Of a stretch of 64,000 bases of DNA, positions 55,279-63,941 are shown one piece after another (positions within the stretch are counted from its first letter, which is position 1; every line of letters begins with the position of its first letter). Source of the stretch: an uncultured Sutterella sp. (lineage in GTDB: Bacteria; Pseudomonadota; Gammaproteobacteria; Burkholderiales; Burkholderiaceae_F); assembly GCA_937943605.1 (NCBI GenBank), contig CALEAW010000062.1:18061-82060 (forward strand), given 5' to 3'. A program made the position numbers and the translations under genes. The notes beneath the pieces are model-generated. The model saw only the letters and a list, made by a program, of their open reading frames with translations, was not told the origin of the DNA and searched no databases.

Positions 55279-56317
55279 CGTTGATCTCCTCTACAACAAC
55301 ACCGTTTTCTTGCATGAACGTGACAGCATCGAGGAATGCGGCACGATCAGCTTCAATCAAAACAGTCAACGAACCTAAAGTCTGACCTTGGACGTCATCG
55401 ACCGTACCACGCAAGATGTTGAAGTCGATGTTAAAGCGTCGAGAACACTCTGAAATCACAGGGCGCGTTACGTCAGAGCCAGAGAAGGCAAGGCGAAGCA
55501 GATAAACCGCATCGCTATTGACGTGGCGAGCGCGTGCTTGACGGAAGCGTTCAAGAATGGCTGGCGGCATGTCTCGAGCCATGACGTTGCCAATCAGCGC
55601 TTTGGTTGTTTCGTGTTGGGGTGCCATGAAGATATCGCACACGGATCCTGCTTCGACGATCTTGCCGTAGTTCATCACGACAACACGATTGCAAATTTGC
55701 TTAACCACTTGCATTTCGTGCGTAATCATGACGATGGTAAGGCCCAGTTCTTCATTGATGCGCTTTAAAAGTGCGAGGGTAGCCGTCGTGGTTTCAGGGT
55801 CAAGTGCTGACGTGGCTTCGTCTGAGAGTAAGACTTTCGGGTCGTTGGTGAGTGCACGGGCAATGCCAACACGTTGTTTCTGACCGCCTGAAAGCTGTGC
55901 GGGGTACTTATGAGCGTGTTCGGTTAAGCCGACCAACTTTAATAAGGGTTCGACCTTTTCACGAATGACGTCTTTGGGTGTGCCAACAAGCTCTAGCGGG
56001 AGGGCTACGTTGTCATAGACGGTACGAGAACTCAACAGGTTGAAGTGCTGGAAAATCATGCCGATAGAACGGCGACTTTCTCGAAGTTCGTCTTCAGATA
56101 ACTCGGTTAAGTTACGACCATCAACAATGACGCGTCCTTCAGAGGGACGGTTCAATAAGTTGATACAACGAACGAGCGTGCTTTTGCCGGCGCCAGAACG
56201 ACCGATGATGCCAAAGATTTCCCCTGGCTTAATGTCGAGAGAAACGTCATCAAGGGCTTTGAATTCTCGACCTTCCGGCGTTTTGTACGTTTGAGTAATG
56301 TGTTCTAGTCTGATCAT
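55268..56317 (-). CDS. metN: methionine ABC transporter ATP-binding protein MetN
   Basis: ATPase of the importer, 349 residues. Walker A is GRSGAGKST, the signature LSGGQKQRVGIARAL, and Walker B VLLSDEATSALDPET. A C-terminal NIL/ACT-like domain (about 265-349) binds methionine for trans-inhibition. Upstream of its start are three TTACCTG elements and a palindrome that may form an operator. Confidence 0.95.
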   Translation of the reverse strand: MIRLEHITQTYKTPEGREFKALDDVSLDIKPGEIFGIIGRSGAGKSTLVRCINLLNRPSEGRVIVDGRNLTELSEDELRESRRSIGMIFQHFNLLSSRTVYDNVALPLELVGTPKDVIREKVEPLLKLVGLTEHAHKYPAQLSGGQKQRVGIARALTNDPKVLLSDEATSALDPETTTATLALLKRINEELGLTIVMITHEMQVVKQICNRVVVMNYGKIVEAGSVCDIFMAPQHETTKALIGNVMARDMPPAILERFRQARARHVNSDAVYLLRLAFSGSDVTRPVISECSRRFNIDFNILRGTVDDVQGQTLGSLTVLIEADRAAFLDAVTFMQENGVVVEEINDVK

Positions 56318-56340
56318 TTCTTATACGCGAAAGTGAGTCG

Positions 56341-56441
56341 CAGGTAAGGCTGATCGGCACAGTTTACCTGTTGTTGGGGTGTCGCGTGGTGGATGAAGAG
56401 AGATAAATGCTGAGTCAATTGAGGTATTACCTGTTGGTAAT
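56341..56441. promoter_or_regulatory. TTACCTG element cluster upstream of metN
   Basis: CAGGTAA (56341-56347) faces TTACCTG (56364-56370) as a 7-base inverted repeat. A second TTACCTG (56427-56433) lies within the palindrome ATTACC-TGTT-GGTAAT (56426-56441). The latter two share TTACCTGTTG. The positions fit regulation of metNI, but the regulator is unknown. Confidence 0.5.
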
Positions 56442-56450
56442 CAACGGGCA

Positions 56451-56487
56451 AAAAAAAATCCTACTGAAAATTCAGTAGGATTTTTTT
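56451..56487 (-). terminator. terminator after tRNA-Lys(CTT)
   Basis: ATCCTACTGAA and TTCAGTAGGAT form a perfect 11-bp stem flanked by A and T runs; it follows the tRNA-Lys pair on the minus strand. Confidence 0.9.
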
Positions 56488-56494
56488 GGAATCT

Positions 56495-56570
56495 TGGTGG
56501 GAACGCAGGGATTCGAACCCTGGACCGACGGATTAAGAGTCCGCTGCTCTACCAACTGAGCTACGTTCCC
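56495..56570 (-). tRNA. tRNA-Lys (anticodon CTT)
   Basis: A 76-base cloverleaf with acceptor stem GGGAACG/CGTTCCC, anticodon stem GCGGA/TCCGT and loop CTCTTAA, T loop TTCGAAT and encoded CCA. It is the second of a two-gene lysine tRNA transcript. Confidence 0.95.
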
Positions 56571-56599
56571 ATCTCTAAAACAAATTTTCTCAGTAGTCG

Positions 56600-56675
56600 T
56601 GGTGGGTCGTGCGGGACTCGAACCCACGACCAACGGATTAAAAGTCCGCTGCTCTACCAACTGAGCTAACGACCC
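56600..56675 (-). tRNA. tRNA-Lys (anticodon TTT)
   Basis: A 76-base cloverleaf with acceptor stem GGGTCGT/ACGACCC (one G-T or equivalent pair aside), loop CTTTTAA and encoded CCA. It decodes AAA/AAG. Its wobble U34 is a standard substrate of MnmA and MnmC, both encoded in this window. Confidence 0.95.
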
Positions 56676-56727
56676 GTCAGTCGTAGTCTGACTCGCAACT
56701 GATGCTTTCAACTAACTGAGGAAACGA

Positions 56728-56756
56728 ATTATGCATGACTTTTTTTGAGTTGTCAA
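56728..56756 (-). promoter_or_regulatory. promoter of the tRNA-Lys pair
   Basis: On the minus strand TTGACA (56751-56756) and CATAAT (56728-56733) have a 17-base spacer. This is a near-consensus sigma-70 promoter about 45 bases ahead of the first tRNA. Confidence 0.75.
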
Positions 56757-56778
56757 GGATGTTGAAAAAAAGTCTGAT
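56750..56778 (+). promoter_or_regulatory. candidate recA promoter overlapping the tRNA-Lys -35 box
   Basis: TTGTCA (56750-56755) and TCTGAT (56773-56778) have a 17-base spacer on the plus strand. The -35 overlaps that of the divergent tRNA promoter. The 385-base gap before recA otherwise holds the palindrome at 56835-56857 and no gene I can support. Confidence 0.4.
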
Positions 56779-56834
56779 TCACTCTCTTTTGATTAAAGGT
56801 TTGATTGAATGATTAGGAGTGTAAAAAAGTCTCA

Positions 56835-56857
56835 TTGTTTAGGGTAACCCCTAACAA
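56835..56857. promoter_or_regulatory. imperfect palindrome in recA upstream region
   Basis: TTGTTTAGGG, TAA and CCCCTAACAA make a 23-base near-palindrome about 200 bases before the recA start. The usual CTGT-N8-ACAG LexA box is not found in the gap, so this could be an alternative SOS or other operator. Confidence 0.4.
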
Positions 56858-57060
56858 AGTAGACCTAGTCAAACAGAAAATTTTCAGGCAATATGTCGTT
56901 AATGGTTGTGGAAATGCAAAAACATAACCAATGAATTAATTGGAATATTCGCGATCCTTTGTTATTGGAGATGTCTAAATGATCCTGCCATAGTGTATGG
57001 ACATCTAAAAGTCGATTGCGATTGATAAATAATATTGAAATCTCTGTATAGGAGTCCGTC

Positions 57061-58164
57061 ATGGCTAGTAAGTCTTCAGGTCCTGCTCGTCCAGAACGTT
57101 GCGAAGGCGAGGAACGCAAGAAGGCGTTAAACGTTGCGCTTGCCAATATTGAAAAGCAATTCGGTAAGGGTGCTATTATGCGTATGGCTGAAGGTACCGA
57201 AGTCGAAGATATCGAAACGGTGTCGACTGGTTCCTTAGGGGTTGACCTTGCTTTGGGCGTTGGTGGTTTACCTCGTGGCCGCATTATTGAAATCTTCGGT
57301 CCTGAATCTTCTGGTAAGACCACGATGGCATTGCATGTGATTGCTGAAATGCAAAAGCTTGGTGGTACTTGCGCCTTTATTGACGCTGAACATGCTTTAG
57401 ATGTTCAATATGCCCAGCGCTTGGGTGTGGTCCTCAAGGACTTGCTTCTTTCTCAGCCTGATACCGGAGAACAAGCTTTAGAAATTACAGATGCGTTGGT
57501 TCGTTCTGGTTCTGTTGACTTGATCGTTGTTGACTCCGTGGCAGCTTTGACGCCTCGAAGTGAAATTGAAGGCGAGATGGGCGATGCGCTCCCTGGTCTG
57601 CAAGCTCGCTTGATGTCCCAGGCTTTGCGTAAGTTGACCGGTTCTATTACGAAAACCAAGTCAATGGTGATTTTTATCAACCAAATTCGTATGAAAATTG
57701 GTGGCTATGGCAATCCTGAAACGACGACGGGCGGTAATGCTTTGAAGTTCTATAGCTCTGTCCGCTTAGATATTCGCCGTGCTGGTGCCATTAAGAAAGG
57801 TGACGAGGTCATTGGTAACGAAACCAAGGTGAAGATTGTCAAGAATAAGGTTGCGCCCCCTTTTAAACAGGCTACCTTTGACATCCTTTACGGGGAAGGG
57901 GTCTCGCATTACGGTGAAATCATCGATATCGGGACTGAACTCGAGGTGATCGAGAAAGCTGGTGCTTGGTACTCTTATAACGGTCAGCGTTTGGGCCAAG
58001 GTAAAGAAAATGTTCGCGAATTCTTGAAGCAGCATCAGGAAATCTCGGAAGAAATCGAGAAAAAGATTCGTGAAATGAAGGGGATTCACATTAAGAGTAT
58101 GTCGTCTGTAGGGGATGAAGAAATGCCAATGGATGACATCCCTCCGATGGATGAGGAATTCTAA
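57061..58164 (+). CDS. recA: recombinase RecA
   Basis: DNA-strand exchange ATPase and SOS co-protease. Walker A is GPESSGKTT at about 80-88. The Walker B stretch [20 protein letters not shown], the DNA loops ([14 protein letters not shown] and [19 protein letters not shown]) and an acidic C-terminus are present. Length 367 is slightly longer than E. coli because of a 15-residue N-terminal addition. TAGGAG precedes the ATG. recX follows beyond a terminator. Confidence 0.98.
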   Translation: MASKSSGPARPERCEGEERKKALNVALANIEKQFGKGAIMRMAEGTEVEDIETVSTGSLGVDLALGVGGLPRGRIIEIFGPESSGKTTMALHVIAEMQKLGGTCAFIDAEHALDVQYAQRLGVVLKDLLLSQPDTGEQALEITDALVRSGSVDLIVVDSVAALTPRSEIEGEMGDALPGLQARLMSQALRKLTGSITKTKSMVIFINQIRMKIGGYGNPETTTGGNALKFYSSVRLDIRRAGAIKKGDEVIGNETKVKIVKNKVAPPFKQATFDILYGEGVSHYGEIIDIGTELEVIEKAGAWYSYNGQRLGQGKENVREFLKQHQEISEEIEKKIREMKGIHIKSMSSVGDEEMPMDDIPPMDEEF

Positions 58165-58181
58165 GTCGTCCCAAATATAAG

Positions 58182-58211
58182 AAAGGGGGTAGCTGAGGCT
58201 ACCCTTTTTTT
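58182..58211 (+). terminator. terminator/attenuator between recA and recX
   Basis: GGGTAGC (58187-58193) and GCTACCC (58198-58204) pair around TGAG, followed by seven T residues. As in E. coli, read-through would give low recX expression. Confidence 0.88.
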
Positions 58212-58228
58212 GCATAGGAGTCTCGAGT

Positions 58229-58966
58229 ATGGGTAATCAGGATACCAATGGGCAACTATTTATTTGGGGGGATGATGGCTTACAGTCTCTTCAAGAGAAC
58301 GTTGAAGTGATGAAGCCCAAGATGCTACCAGCGCAGTCAGTCAGTATGGAGAGCGTCTTTGATGATAATGAAATCCAAAGAGAACGTCCGCGACGATTGC
58401 CAAGACGACAACGTCATACATTTAGTACAGACGAAGAGTTTTGTAACGATCCTGAAGAGTTGGAACGTCGCCGTGAGGAAAAGCGAAAGGCGAATCCTTC
58501 TCGGCGGAATCAACCCAGTCTTTTTGCTCGTGCTGTAGCTGCCTTGGCGCGACGTGATTATTCACGCAAAGAACTTGATCGTAAACTGGGTCGTGCTCTC
58601 AAGGAGGGTGAGACGTATGAAATGGTCGTTGAAGTGTTAGATCGCCTAGAGTCCGCTGGTTATTTGTCGGATGAACGCTTTGCAGAGACGCGAGTTCGTG
58701 TTCGATCTAGAACTTTAGGTAATGCGCGGATTCGACGTGAGTTACGGCAATCCGGAGTTGCTTCTGAGCATGTAGACGCTGCCATGGAAAGTATTGAAGA
58801 GCCCGAAGAAATTAGGGCGTATCGAATTTGGCAACGACGCTTTGATGAGATTCCTAAAGATAGAAAAGAGCGCGATCGGCAAATTCGTTTTTTGATGTAT
58901 CGAGGTTTTTCAATGGGAGCGATTTCTAGGGTGATTTCGGGGCGCGTAGAGATTCTTGACGACTAA
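58229..58966 (+). CDS. recX: regulatory protein RecX with long N-terminal extension
   Basis: RecA filament modulator. The conserved RecX core is the C-terminal 150 residues (ARAVAALARRDYSRKELDRKL, then GYLSDERFAETRVRVRSRTLG and GNARIRRELRQSGV). The first 95 residues are a polar extension: acidic up to about residue 50, then arginine-rich (RPRRLPRRQRH). Total is 245, against about 150-160 for most RecX. TAGGAG precedes the ATG. It is placed after recA as usual. Confidence 0.9.
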   Translation: MGNQDTNGQLFIWGDDGLQSLQENVEVMKPKMLPAQSVSMESVFDDNEIQRERPRRLPRRQRHTFSTDEEFCNDPEELERRREEKRKANPSRRNQPSLFARAVAALARRDYSRKELDRKLGRALKEGETYEMVVEVLDRLESAGYLSDERFAETRVRVRSRTLGNARIRRELRQSGVASEHVDAAMESIEEPEEIRAYRIWQRRFDEIPKDRKERDRQIRFLMYRGFSMGAISRVISGRVEILDD

Positions 58967-59102
58967 CGGTACAGTTACAAGGGTAAAATCGTCTGTGTCA
59001 GTGGTTGAGGTGTTCGCGGCATTGTAAGAATTCAAGTAAATTCTTTTCGAATTTGCTAGAATCCTCGCTACCTATTTTTTGAGAATTCCCTGGGAGGTTA
59101 TT

Positions 59103-59837
59103 TTGGAATATCTCTTCGATCTGCTCGCCAACATGCATTGGGCGGCTGTTGGACAGATCATTATGATCGACATTCTGCTCGGCGGTGATAATGCTGTGGT
59201 GATTGCCATGGCTTGCCGTAATTTGCCACAACATCAGCGTGCTAAAGGTATTTTCTGGGGGACTGCTGGGGCTATTGCTCTACGTGTGATTTTAATTACA
59301 TGCGCGGTGTTGCTCTTGGATTTACCTTTCCTCAAGGTCGCCGGTGGCGTGCTCTTGATTTGGATTGGTGCCAAGTTGCTGTTGCCTGAAGGCGAAGAGC
59401 ACGAAAACGTTGAAGGCAGTGACAAGCTGATTGGTGCGATTAAAACCATTATCGTTGCAGACTTTGTCATGAGCTTTGACAACGTGATCGCTATTGCTGG
59501 CGCCGCTCAGCAGGCACACGAAGCTCATCAGACATTGTTGATTATCTTTGGTTTGTTGGTGTCTGTGCCGTTTATCGTGTTTGGTTCTCAGATTATCTTG
59601 AAACTTATCGATAAGTTCCCGGTCATTATCTATTTTGGTGCGGGCTTACTTGGTTGGATTGCGGGGGGGATGGTGGCTTCGGACGTCTTCATCACATCTC
59701 GCTGGCCAGAACAAGCTTTCATGATGCATTATCCGTTGGCCGTAGGCGGTGCTTTGCTCGTGATAGTGATTGGACATTTCTGGGGTAAAGCCCGTTTGAA
59801 GAAGATTTTAGCTGCTGAGAAAGCAAAGCAGTCTTAA
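59103..59837 (+). CDS. TerC/YjbE-family integral membrane protein (putative metal transporter)
   Basis: A 244-residue protein with about seven membrane helices. Signature acidic motifs GGDNAVVIAMACRNLP in helix 1 and SFDNVIAIAGAAQQAHEAH later match the TerC superfamily, which exports manganese or other metals to exoenzymes. The start is TTG 59103, chosen because GGGAGG lies five bases upstream. An earlier TTG at 59079 has no ribosome site. I see no yybP-ykoY type manganese riboswitch in the 136-base leader. Confidence 0.87.
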   Translation: MEYLFDLLANMHWAAVGQIIMIDILLGGDNAVVIAMACRNLPQHQRAKGIFWGTAGAIALRVILITCAVLLLDLPFLKVAGGVLLIWIGAKLLLPEGEEHENVEGSDKLIGAIKTIIVADFVMSFDNVIAIAGAAQQAHEAHQTLLIIFGLLVSVPFIVFGSQIILKLIDKFPVIIYFGAGLLGWIAGGMVASDVFITSRWPEQAFMMHYPLAVGGALLVIVIGHFWGKARLKKILAAEKAKQS

Positions 59838-59844
59838 TCGGATG

Positions 59845-59878
59845 AAAAAAAAGCGCAACGTAGGTTGCGCTTTTTTTT
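59845..59878. terminator. bidirectional terminator between terC-like gene and mnmA
   Basis: GCGCAAC (59853-59859) and GTTGCGC (59864-59870) pair around GTAG, flanked by A and T runs. Confidence 0.92.
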
Positions 59879-59893
59879 GCCCTAGGGGGACGA

Positions 59894-60982
59894 TTAATGC
59901 TTCACATCATTAATAAACCCACCGCCGAGACAGACATCACCTTGATACAAAACGGCACTTTGACCAGGCGTAGCCGCCCATTGGGGTTTATCAAAGCTCA
60001 GCGTGAAACTCTTTTCTGATGCGTAGTCTAAATGACAAGGATCGTCTGGTTGACGATAACGAGTCTTGACCGTGAGCGGCTCCGAGGGGGCTGGGGCTTC
60101 ACCAGAGACCCAACTAGGATGCACGGCCTTTAATTCATGAGCTAATAACCAAGGGTGATCATGACCTTGGCAAATCCAAAGCGTATTGGTAGCCAAATCT
60201 TTTTTGGCGACGAACCACGGTTCACCAGTGGAATCATGACGGCCACCAACACCGATGCCTTTACGTTGTCCTAACGTATAGAAAGATAGTCCAATGTGCT
60301 CACCGACAACCGTTCCGTCTGGAATACGGATTGGGCCTGGTTGCGTTGGGAGGTAACGATTCAGGAATTCACGGAAAGGTCGTTCGCCAATGAAACAAAT
60401 ACCAGTCGAGTCTTTTTTCTTTGCGTTTGGTAACTTAATTTGATCAGCAATGCGACGCACTTCTGTTTTGTGAATGTCGCCAACAGGGAAAATGACGCGT
60501 GAGATTTGTTCTTGGCTAAGGCGATGCAAGAAGTAGCTCTGATCTTTACTGGGATCAACGCCTCGAAGCAGTTGTACGCCATGATCAGTATGGCGTACAC
60601 GTGCATAATGCCCTGTAGCAATGAGGTCTGCACCCATGGCCATCGCGTGATCAAGGAATGCCTTGAACTTAATCTCGGCATTGCAAAGAACATCGGGATT
60701 CGGGGTGCGGCCAGCGCTATATTCACGCAAAAAGTCAGAAAAGACGCGTTCACGATATTCTTTAGCGAAGTTGACGGCTTCAATGTCAATGCCGATAAGA
60801 TCAGCAACGCTACTAGCGTCAATGAAATCTTGGCGAGATGAACAGTATTCACTGTCGTCATCATCTTCCCAATTTTTCATAAAGAGACCGATAACGTTAT
60901 AGCCTTGTTCTTTCAGTAACCAGGCACTGACTGATGAGTCAACGCCGCCAGATAGGCCAATTACAACCGTTTTTTTCGACAT
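59894..60982 (-). CDS. mnmA: tRNA-specific 2-thiouridylase
   Basis: ATP-dependent thiolase that forms s2U34 in tRNA-Lys, -Glu and -Gln. The PP-loop is [15 protein letters not shown]. Catalytic cysteines are C100 (TPNPDVLCN) and C196 (STGICFIGE). The C-terminal domain has [13 protein letters not shown]. Length is 362. It acts on the same U34 as the MnmC-like protein at 48745. It is divergent from the next flavoprotein gene. Confidence 0.96.
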   Translation of the reverse strand: MSKKTVVIGLSGGVDSSVSAWLLKEQGYNVIGLFMKNWEDDDDSEYCSSRQDFIDASSVADLIGIDIEAVNFAKEYRERVFSDFLREYSAGRTPNPDVLCNAEIKFKAFLDHAMAMGADLIATGHYARVRHTDHGVQLLRGVDPSKDQSYFLHRLSQEQISRVIFPVGDIHKTEVRRIADQIKLPNAKKKDSTGICFIGERPFREFLNRYLPTQPGPIRIPDGTVVGEHIGLSFYTLGQRKGIGVGGRHDSTGEPWFVAKKDLATNTLWICQGHDHPWLLAHELKAVHPSWVSGEAPAPSEPLTVKTRYRQPDDPCHLDYASEKSFTLSFDKPQWAATPGQSAVLYQGDVCLGGGFINDVKH

Positions 60983-61060
60983 AGATGTACTGTGCTATGA
61001 ACGCAGGCGAGATAAAATCTAGCTTGCTGTTAATTGAATTTGTAGGAGATCGACGCAATT

Positions 61061-62143
61061 ATGTCCCAGACACAGGATTCTCGCATCCGTTTTGCTCAAA
61101 TGACTGGAGTTGAGACTCCGATTCTTAATGCGCCCATGTCTGGAATTGCTACGCCAGCATTGGTGGCTGCTGTCTCTGAAGCGGGTGGTCTTGGTGTTAT
61201 TCCTGCCACAGATCTCATGCCCGAACAGATTATCGACTTTGCTCGCCAGGTAAAGGCGTTGACGCAACGTCCCTTCGCTATCAATCTTACCGTTCCAGAT
61301 GATAAGCGATTAACGAATAAAGAGCATTTTTTAGGTTTTTGTGACGCAATTTCCATGTTGCTCACGGAATTGGATCTGCCTGATGGTGCAGATGGCGAGT
61401 GGCTCAAACACTACGACATGGAAGGTAAGACGAGTCCAGACTTTTTCAAGCAGTTTGAGGCAGCGTTGTCTGTTAAACCGGTTGCAATGATTTCATCCTT
61501 TGGCGGCTTCCGTGAACCAGAAGCGGAACGACTTGAAGAAGAAGGTGTCGTGAATATCGGGACGGCGACGACGTTAAGAGAAGCTAAGGTTCTGCGCGCG
61601 GCCGGTTGTCAAGCCATTATTGTGCAAGGGGCTGAAGCAGCAGGACCAAGACTCTCGTTTGAAGATCCAGAGGATGTGATGGTTGGCTTAATGTCTTTAG
61701 TACCAGCTACCGTGAAAGCGACAGGCTTGCCTGTGTTGGCTGCAGGTGGTATTGCGACTGGTGATCAAATGCAAGGTCTTTTAGCTATGGGCGCGGCTGG
61801 TGCTGTCATTGGAACAGCGTTGTTGACGACTCAGGAGTCTGGGGCTACTGAGGTGCATCGTTATTACGCTGAGTCAGGTACGGCAGGCGACACGGTGATG
61901 ACGCGTGTCTATAACGGCAGATTGAGTCGTGTTCTTCGTAACGGTCTGATTGAAGCACTCGTAGATTACGAAGGTAAAACAGCAGGTTACCCAGCGCAAT
62001 GGGCTTTGATGGGACCGTTACATGACAAAGCGGTTCGATTAGGCCGATTTGATCTTGCCATGTTGCCTTTAGGACAGTCTGCGGGGCGCAGTGCTTACCG
62101 TACTGTTAATGCCTGTCTTAAAGCGCTTTCTGTGCCGGAATAA
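61061..62143 (+). CDS. nitronate-monooxygenase-like FMN flavoprotein
   Basis: A TIM-barrel FMN protein of the 2-nitropropane dioxygenase/NMO-FabK family, 360 residues. The N-terminal ILNAPMSGIATPALVAAVSE and the phosphate-binding VLAAGGIATGDQ and AAGAVIGTALL are clear. The motif that normally reads G-x-E-A-G-G-H is here GAEAAGPR, so Pro196 stands where the catalytic histidine is expected. An NMO reaction is therefore doubtful. The true substrate is unknown. TAGGAG lies 12 bases ahead of the ATG. Confidence 0.82.
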   Translation: MSQTQDSRIRFAQMTGVETPILNAPMSGIATPALVAAVSEAGGLGVIPATDLMPEQIIDFARQVKALTQRPFAINLTVPDDKRLTNKEHFLGFCDAISMLLTELDLPDGADGEWLKHYDMEGKTSPDFFKQFEAALSVKPVAMISSFGGFREPEAERLEEEGVVNIGTATTLREAKVLRAAGCQAIIVQGAEAAGPRLSFEDPEDVMVGLMSLVPATVKATGLPVLAAGGIATGDQMQGLLAMGAAGAVIGTALLTTQESGATEVHRYYAESGTAGDTVMTRVYNGRLSRVLRNGLIEALVDYEGKTAGYPAQWALMGPLHDKAVRLGRFDLAMLPLGQSAGRSAYRTVNACLKALSVPE

Positions 62144-62242
62144 ATTTCAATAGGGAACCTATAGGGTGGTTATAGTTTTTGACTAAATCCGTAGTAGTTT
62201 ATGTCGCTTAAGGGGTTATTCTGAGCTAACGAGAAATTTTTC

Positions 62243-62292
62243 TACAATACGGGATGGCTTTCCGTTATTCGGAAAATGCAGAAAAATGCAGA
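62243..62292 (+). promoter_or_regulatory. -10-like box and 10-base tandem repeat before the DASS gene
   Basis: TACAAT is at 62243-62248, without a clear -35. AAAATGCAGA is repeated exactly head to tail at 62273-62282 and 62283-62292, one DNA helical turn apart. The remainder of the 274-base gap shows nothing I can support. Confidence 0.4.
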
Positions 62293-62417
62293 GGGTTATC
62301 CCTTGTTAAATGCTCGTTGAAATTGATTTTTGCGTTGATTACCATCAATTCAACAGAACTCGTTTACGGTTCTCTAGATCGGTAGGCGGGGTTCGATCAA
62401 CTATCACGGAGGGTTCC

Positions 62418-63926
62418 ATGACCGAATCCAGTATTGAAATTGGCGCCGTTTCTAACCGAGGAAAATTAATTGCGCTTATCGCCGGCCCGATCTTGGGGCT
62501 CATAACCTTTTTCCTATTACCGGAGAGTTATACCAATTCGACAGGAGCTGAGGTTCCGTTTTCTTATGAAGGTCGAGCCTGCCTTGGTGTGACTGTTTGG
62601 ATGGCTGTTTGGTGGTTTACTGAAGCATTGCCGATTGCTGCCACAGCCATGCTGCCATTGGTGGCTTATCCGCTTTTGCAGATTACGACGGCTAAGGCAG
62701 CGATGTCTAATTACGCCTCTGGAACGATCTTCTTGTTCTTAGGGGGGTTCTTGATCGCTGCCGGGATTCACCGTTGGCATTTAGATCGTCGTATTGCCCT
62801 GTTAACTTTAAAGTTTTTCGGCACGAAACCTTCCCAAATGGTCATGGGTTTGATGTTCGCAACAGCTTTTTTGTCGGCTTGGGTGTCTAATACCGCGACG
62901 GCTGCGATGATGGTACCGATTGCCATCGCCGTGTTAGGGGTTGTCCGATCGACGCAAAAGAGTGAAGTGATAGGCAAAGATGAACGTAATTTCGGCATCA
63001 GTGTTTTGCTTTCTATCGCTTATGCCGCTTCAATTGGTGGTATGGTCACGCTTATTGGTTCTCCTCCTAACGGGATTTATGCTCGTTTCATGCAGCAAAC
63101 CTATGGCACCACTGTGAGCTTCACTGATTGGATGATGCTTGGCCTTCCTGTGGCAATTTTGATGTTGCCTGCTACTTACATTCTCTTAACGAAAGTTCTT
63201 TTTCCTTGTCGCATAGATGGGATTCCTGGTGGTAAGGAGTGGGTGCGCAATGAGTTGCGTAAGCTCGGTAGCATGAGTCGCGGTGAAAAGATTGTTTTAG
63301 CTGTCTTCTTGTTGGCTGCTGTATTGTGGATTTTTGGTCCCTTGATTCGAGATATTACGATTGATGGTGCCAAGCCCTTCAATGCCTTAAAGGACGAAAC
63401 GATCGCTATGCTTGCTGGTCTCTTGCTCTTTATCATCCCTGTTGATGCTCGTCGTGGTATTCACGCTTTGGACTGGTCGGCTGCGAAAGATGTGATTGCT
63501 TGGGACGTTCTTCTCTTGTTCGGTGGTGGTTTAACCATGGCTGCGGCTTTACAGAGCACGGGTGCTGCCGCTTTGGTGGGGGCACAGGCTTCGGTACTGG
63601 CTGGTTTCGGCGAAATCACCATGATGGCTGGTGTGGCTGCCTTAGTCACGTTTGCTACTGAAGTCACGTCAAATACGGCGTTGGCTGCTACGATGATGCC
63701 GTTGATTGCCGCCGCTGCTGATGCGCTCAAGATAGATCCTTCGGGCCTGCTTGTCGCTACGGCTTTGGCGGCATCCTGTGCATTCATGATGCCTGTCGCT
63801 ACGCCGCCAAATGCGATCGTCTTTGGAACGGGGCGACTCCACATCGGTGACATGGTCAAGGCTGGATTTTGGCTCAATATTTTAGGTGTGGTCATCATCA
63901 CGATCGTATCGTCTATTCTTCTTTAG
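62418..63926 (+). CDS. SLC13/DASS-family sodium:dicarboxylate symporter
   Basis: A sodium-coupled carboxylate transporter with about 11-12 helices, 502 residues. The two SNT substrate/sodium motifs are at 157-159 (WVSNTATAAMMVP) and 418-420 (EVTSNTALAATMMP). The regions GGMVTLIGSPPNG and FMMPVATPPNAIVFGTG complete the paired hairpins. The start at ATG 62418 has GGAGGG upstream; an earlier in-frame ATG at 62310 has none. Succinate, fumarate, malate or sulfate are possible substrates. Malic enzyme in the window fits a C4-acid role. Confidence 0.92.
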   Translation: MTESSIEIGAVSNRGKLIALIAGPILGLITFFLLPESYTNSTGAEVPFSYEGRACLGVTVWMAVWWFTEALPIAATAMLPLVAYPLLQITTAKAAMSNYASGTIFLFLGGFLIAAGIHRWHLDRRIALLTLKFFGTKPSQMVMGLMFATAFLSAWVSNTATAAMMVPIAIAVLGVVRSTQKSEVIGKDERNFGISVLLSIAYAASIGGMVTLIGSPPNGIYARFMQQTYGTTVSFTDWMMLGLPVAILMLPATYILLTKVLFPCRIDGIPGGKEWVRNELRKLGSMSRGEKIVLAVFLLAAVLWIFGPLIRDITIDGAKPFNALKDETIAMLAGLLLFIIPVDARRGIHALDWSAAKDVIAWDVLLLFGGGLTMAAALQSTGAAALVGAQASVLAGFGEITMMAGVAALVTFATEVTSNTALAATMMPLIAAAADALKIDPSGLLVATALAASCAFMMPVATPPNAIVFGTGRLHIGDMVKAGFWLNILGVVIITIVSSILL

Positions 63927-63941
63927 CGATACGTAAGCAAC

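Noticed and set aside
56865..57323. 152-codon minus-strand frame across the recA start
   Set aside because: Starts inside recA, low-complexity composition, no ribosome site; the region is better explained as the recA leader.
58967..59102. Possible yybP-ykoY manganese riboswitch before the terC-like gene
   Set aside because: The conserved loop sequences are not visible in the 136-base leader.
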